Below are positions 7,001 through 8,045 of a stretch of DNA of 8,045 nt, in pieces. Numbering within the stretch: the first letter of the stretch is position 1; every line of letters starts with the position of its first letter. The stretch lies in the NCBI GenBank assembly GCA_030697085.1, contig JAUYQT010000822.1:1-8045 (forward strand), in the 5' to 3' direction. Both the position numbers and the translations under genes were made by a program. The DNA is from Azonexus sp. Lineage in GTDB: Bacteria > Pseudomonadota > Gammaproteobacteria > Burkholderiales > Rhodocyclaceae. The notes under the pieces were generated by a model that was not told the DNA's origin, did no database searches, and was given only the letters and a program-made list of their open reading frames with translations.

Positions 7001-7593
7001 TGCGTCGGCAAATTGGCGTTGCCGCTTACCGTTTCCTGAAGGGCTTCAAGGTCGAAATGGCAAGGCGCCAGGAGCAGATGCGCCAGATGCTCGGGGTCGT
7101 TTGATTGCATGTGTTCGGCAAAGCTCGCCAGTTGTGCATCGTTGTCCGCCGCCAGCGTTTCGATCAGCGCCTTGGCGGCTTCGCGCGGATTCGCCCCGCC
7201 GACGACGTAAGTCGGACTGGTTTTGTAGTGCGACAACAGTTCGGCGCGATGCGTCAGGTAAAGCGGGCTGCGCCGGGTGAATTCGACCTCGGCCTGCTTG
7301 GCGGCGATTTTGGCATCCATTTCGGCGTCACTTTCGCGGTAGTGCTCCTGCTCCGCCTCGCTCCAGTGCGGCTTGTCGCCATGCGTGACGCGCAAGGTGG
7401 CGAAAGTGCCCTGGAGAACAATTTGCGAATGCGTCCCGGCATCGCGGAAAACATGCACCAGATCCTTGCCGTGGCCTTCCTTGCCGACATAGCGAATGCT
7501 CGCCGTGATCCGTCGTGGATTGAAGCGGAACTGGCGGGCGCAGGCGGCGCGCAGGAGATCGAAGAGTTCATTGGTTTTTGCGGCGGCGCTCAT
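6997..7593 (-). CDS. Conserved-looking protein of unknown function
   Basis: I do not recognise this 198-residue soluble protein. The ATG at 7593 is chosen because AAAGGA lies 7-8 bases upstream; the frame stays open for 38 further codons to 7707, but that part is basic and atypical. Residues 5-75 look alpha/beta: a helix NELFDLLRAACARQF, then strands around RRITASIRYV, KDLVHVFRDA and SQIVLQGTFATLRV. Residues 76-107 are a charged helix, then LYLTHRAELLSHYKTSPTYVVGGANPREAAKALIETLA and further helices to the end. No catalytic motif, membrane segment or signal peptide is evident. The last base pairs overlap the oxygenase start (ATGA), so it is likely a functional partner or co-regulated protein of that enzyme. 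Confidence 0.75.
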   Translation of the reverse strand: MSAAAKTNELFDLLRAACARQFRFNPRRITASIRYVGKEGHGKDLVHVFRDAGTHSQIVLQGTFATLRVTHGDKPHWSEAEQEHYRESDAEMDAKIAAKQAEVEFTRRSPLYLTHRAELLSHYKTSPTYVVGGANPREAAKALIETLAADNDAQLASFAEHMQSNDPEHLAHLLLAPCHFDLEALQETVSGNANLPTQ

Positions 7594-7659
7594 GCGGTGA
7601 TCCTTTCGCTCAGGCTTTATTGCTGCGAGTGCAGCGCCGGCCCAATGGCTGCCACGAGC

Positions 7660-7683
7660 ATACGCCTCTCGGGTCAGGCGTAT
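7660..7683. promoter_or_regulatory. 8-bp inverted repeat upstream of the unknown-protein/oxygenase operon
   Basis: ATACGCCT (7660-7667) and AGGCGTAT (7676-7683) are perfect complements around an 8-base spacer. The site lies 67 bases upstream of the operon's ATG at 7593. The dyad, with arm centres 16 bases apart, is a plausible operator for a dimeric regulator, or a hairpin in the 5' leader. No convincing -10/-35 pair was found beside it. Confidence 0.4.
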
Positions 7684-7718
7684 TGAATTTGATGTGGCGA
7701 GCGACACAATATCGCGGC

Positions 7719-7744
7719 GGGCAGGCCTGGGCAGGCCTGGGCAG
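7719..7744. repeat. Short tandem repeat, 10-base unit, 2.6 copies
   Basis: The unit GCAGGCCTGG occurs twice in full (7721-7730 and 7731-7740), preceded by GG and followed by GCAG. The copies are identical. It is noncoding and sits between the unknown-protein gene and the partial gene at the right edge. The unit includes the palindrome AGGCCT. It may be a slippage product without function. Confidence 0.65.
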
Positions 7745-7763
7745 CGCCATGGCTGCGATCAGG

Positions 7764-7800
7764 AAAACCACGGCTGGACGAAGAAAAATCGAGTCCGTGG
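7764..7800 (-). terminator. Terminator-like hairpin for the rightmost gene
   Basis: On the minus strand CCACGG (7800-7795) pairs with CCGTGG (7773-7768) and is followed directly by TTTTCC. An inner GGAC/GTCC pairing can replace part of the stem. The loop is long (about 21 bases, T-rich), which lowers confidence. It lies 63 bases after the stop of the gene that runs off the right edge. Confidence 0.4.
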
Positions 7801-7825
7801 CTGGTCCGGGAGGCAAAAAAGAACG

Positions 7826-7860
7826 GCTACGGTCAACCGCAAAAAACAGGCAAAAACTGC
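7826..7860 (-). repeat. 35-base dispersed repeat, copy B
   Basis: This is the second copy of the element at 6334-6368, in the same orientation, with two substitutions (an A to C after AACCG and a T to A before CTGC). Its end is only 2 bases from the stop codon of the rightmost gene, so it would lie at the start of that gene's 3' untranslated region. On the minus strand it carries a T-tract followed by the CGGT-TG-ACCG dyad. Confidence 0.7.
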
Positions 7861-7862
7861 AT

Positions 7863-8045
7863 TTATTTCACATAACCCCAGCTTTTCAGTCGGCTATACG
7901 AATACTCCGCCGCCTTGCCCTGCTGGCTACTTTTCAGATACGCCGCGAAGTGCCGGGCGGCTTCCTGACGTTTGCCCTGGCCTTCCAGCGAAATGCCTTT
8001 CAGGAAGGTGATGCCGGTGTCGCCGGGTAGCAAGCGGTCATAGCG
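7863..8045 (-). CDS. C-terminal fragment of a TPR-containing protein, possibly an M48-family metalloprotease (5' end outside window)
   Basis: On the minus strand the frame is open from the right edge for 60 residues to a TAA at 7865-7863. It begins RYDRLLPGDTGITFLKGISL and ends RLKSWGYVK. FLKGISLEGQGKRQEAARHFAAYL has the small/large residue pattern of a tetratricopeptide helix pair, in which a long A helix packs on a B helix. The ending, with a Gln-rich KSSQQGKAAEYSYSRL segment and a terminal WGYVK, reminds me of betaproteobacterial periplasmic M48 (BepA-like) metalloproteases. The HEXXH catalytic region would lie outside the window, so this cannot be confirmed. Other TPR proteins are equally possible. 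The 35-base repeat follows the stop almost immediately. Confidence 0.6.
   Translation of the reverse strand, partial: RYDRLLPGDTGITFLKGISLEGQGKRQEAARHFAAYLKSSQQGKAAEYSYSRLKSWGYVK

Noticed and set aside
7105..7686. Plus-strand open frame of 193 codons opposite the unknown-protein gene
   Set aside because: It is the complement of a minus-strand gene that has a good ribosome site and an ATGA overlap with a recognised enzyme; the plus frame resembles no family.
7594..7707. 38-codon N-terminal extension of the unknown protein
   Set aside because: The extension is basic and lacks a ribosome site at its start, whereas AAAGGA precedes the ATG at 7593; it also covers the inverted repeat.
7719..7744. 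CRISPR-like or phase-variation array
   Set aside because: There are only 2.6 identical contiguous 10-base units with no spacers, and they lie outside any reading frame.

Overview
The window (about 8 kb, moderately high GC, dense operons with short overlaps) looks like a chromosomal segment of a betaproteobacterium. The multi-PAS, CheA-like sensor kinase with its own CheX-like protein and CheY-like regulator suggests Rhodocyclales, for example a Dechloromonas or Azonexus relative. That placement is inference from gene style, not a database result.

Left part (1-2398, plus strand): the 3' end of a Zorya anti-phage defence operon. It has the C-terminal 362 residues of ZorA (last membrane helix plus the long coiled-coil tail), then complete ZorB (single membrane helix with the motor aspartate, plus an OmpA/MotB peptidoglycan-binding domain). 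A 191-codon gene follows that resembles only the N-terminal part of ZorC. The expected rest of ZorC and the type I effector ZorD are absent: the next genes run the other way and belong to a signalling operon. This is either a decayed or truncated type I Zorya or a short variant, and it is the most interesting point of the window.

Middle part (2525-6247, minus strand): a compact three-gene phosphorelay. A soluble four-PAS kinase with an Hpt-like histidine and a CheA-type ATPase, but no CheW domain, comes first. It overlaps by 7 bases a CheX-like phosphatase gene, which is followed after 7 bases by a single-domain response regulator. Kinase, regulator and phosphatase probably form a closed circuit.

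Right part (6407-8045, minus strand): an unrecognised conserved-looking protein and a 2-oxoglutarate/Fe(II) oxygenase of the prolyl-hydroxylase type, coupled by an ATGA stop/start overlap. Upstream of them lies the 3' end of another minus-strand gene with TPR-like helices, possibly the tail of an M48-family metalloprotease. The two longest gaps (6269-6406 and 7594-7862) each carry one copy of a 35-base repeat, in the same orientation, just downstream of a minus-strand gene. The second gap also holds a 10-base tandem repeat, an 8-bp inverted repeat and a terminator-like hairpin. No tRNA, rRNA, CRISPR array or transposase was seen.
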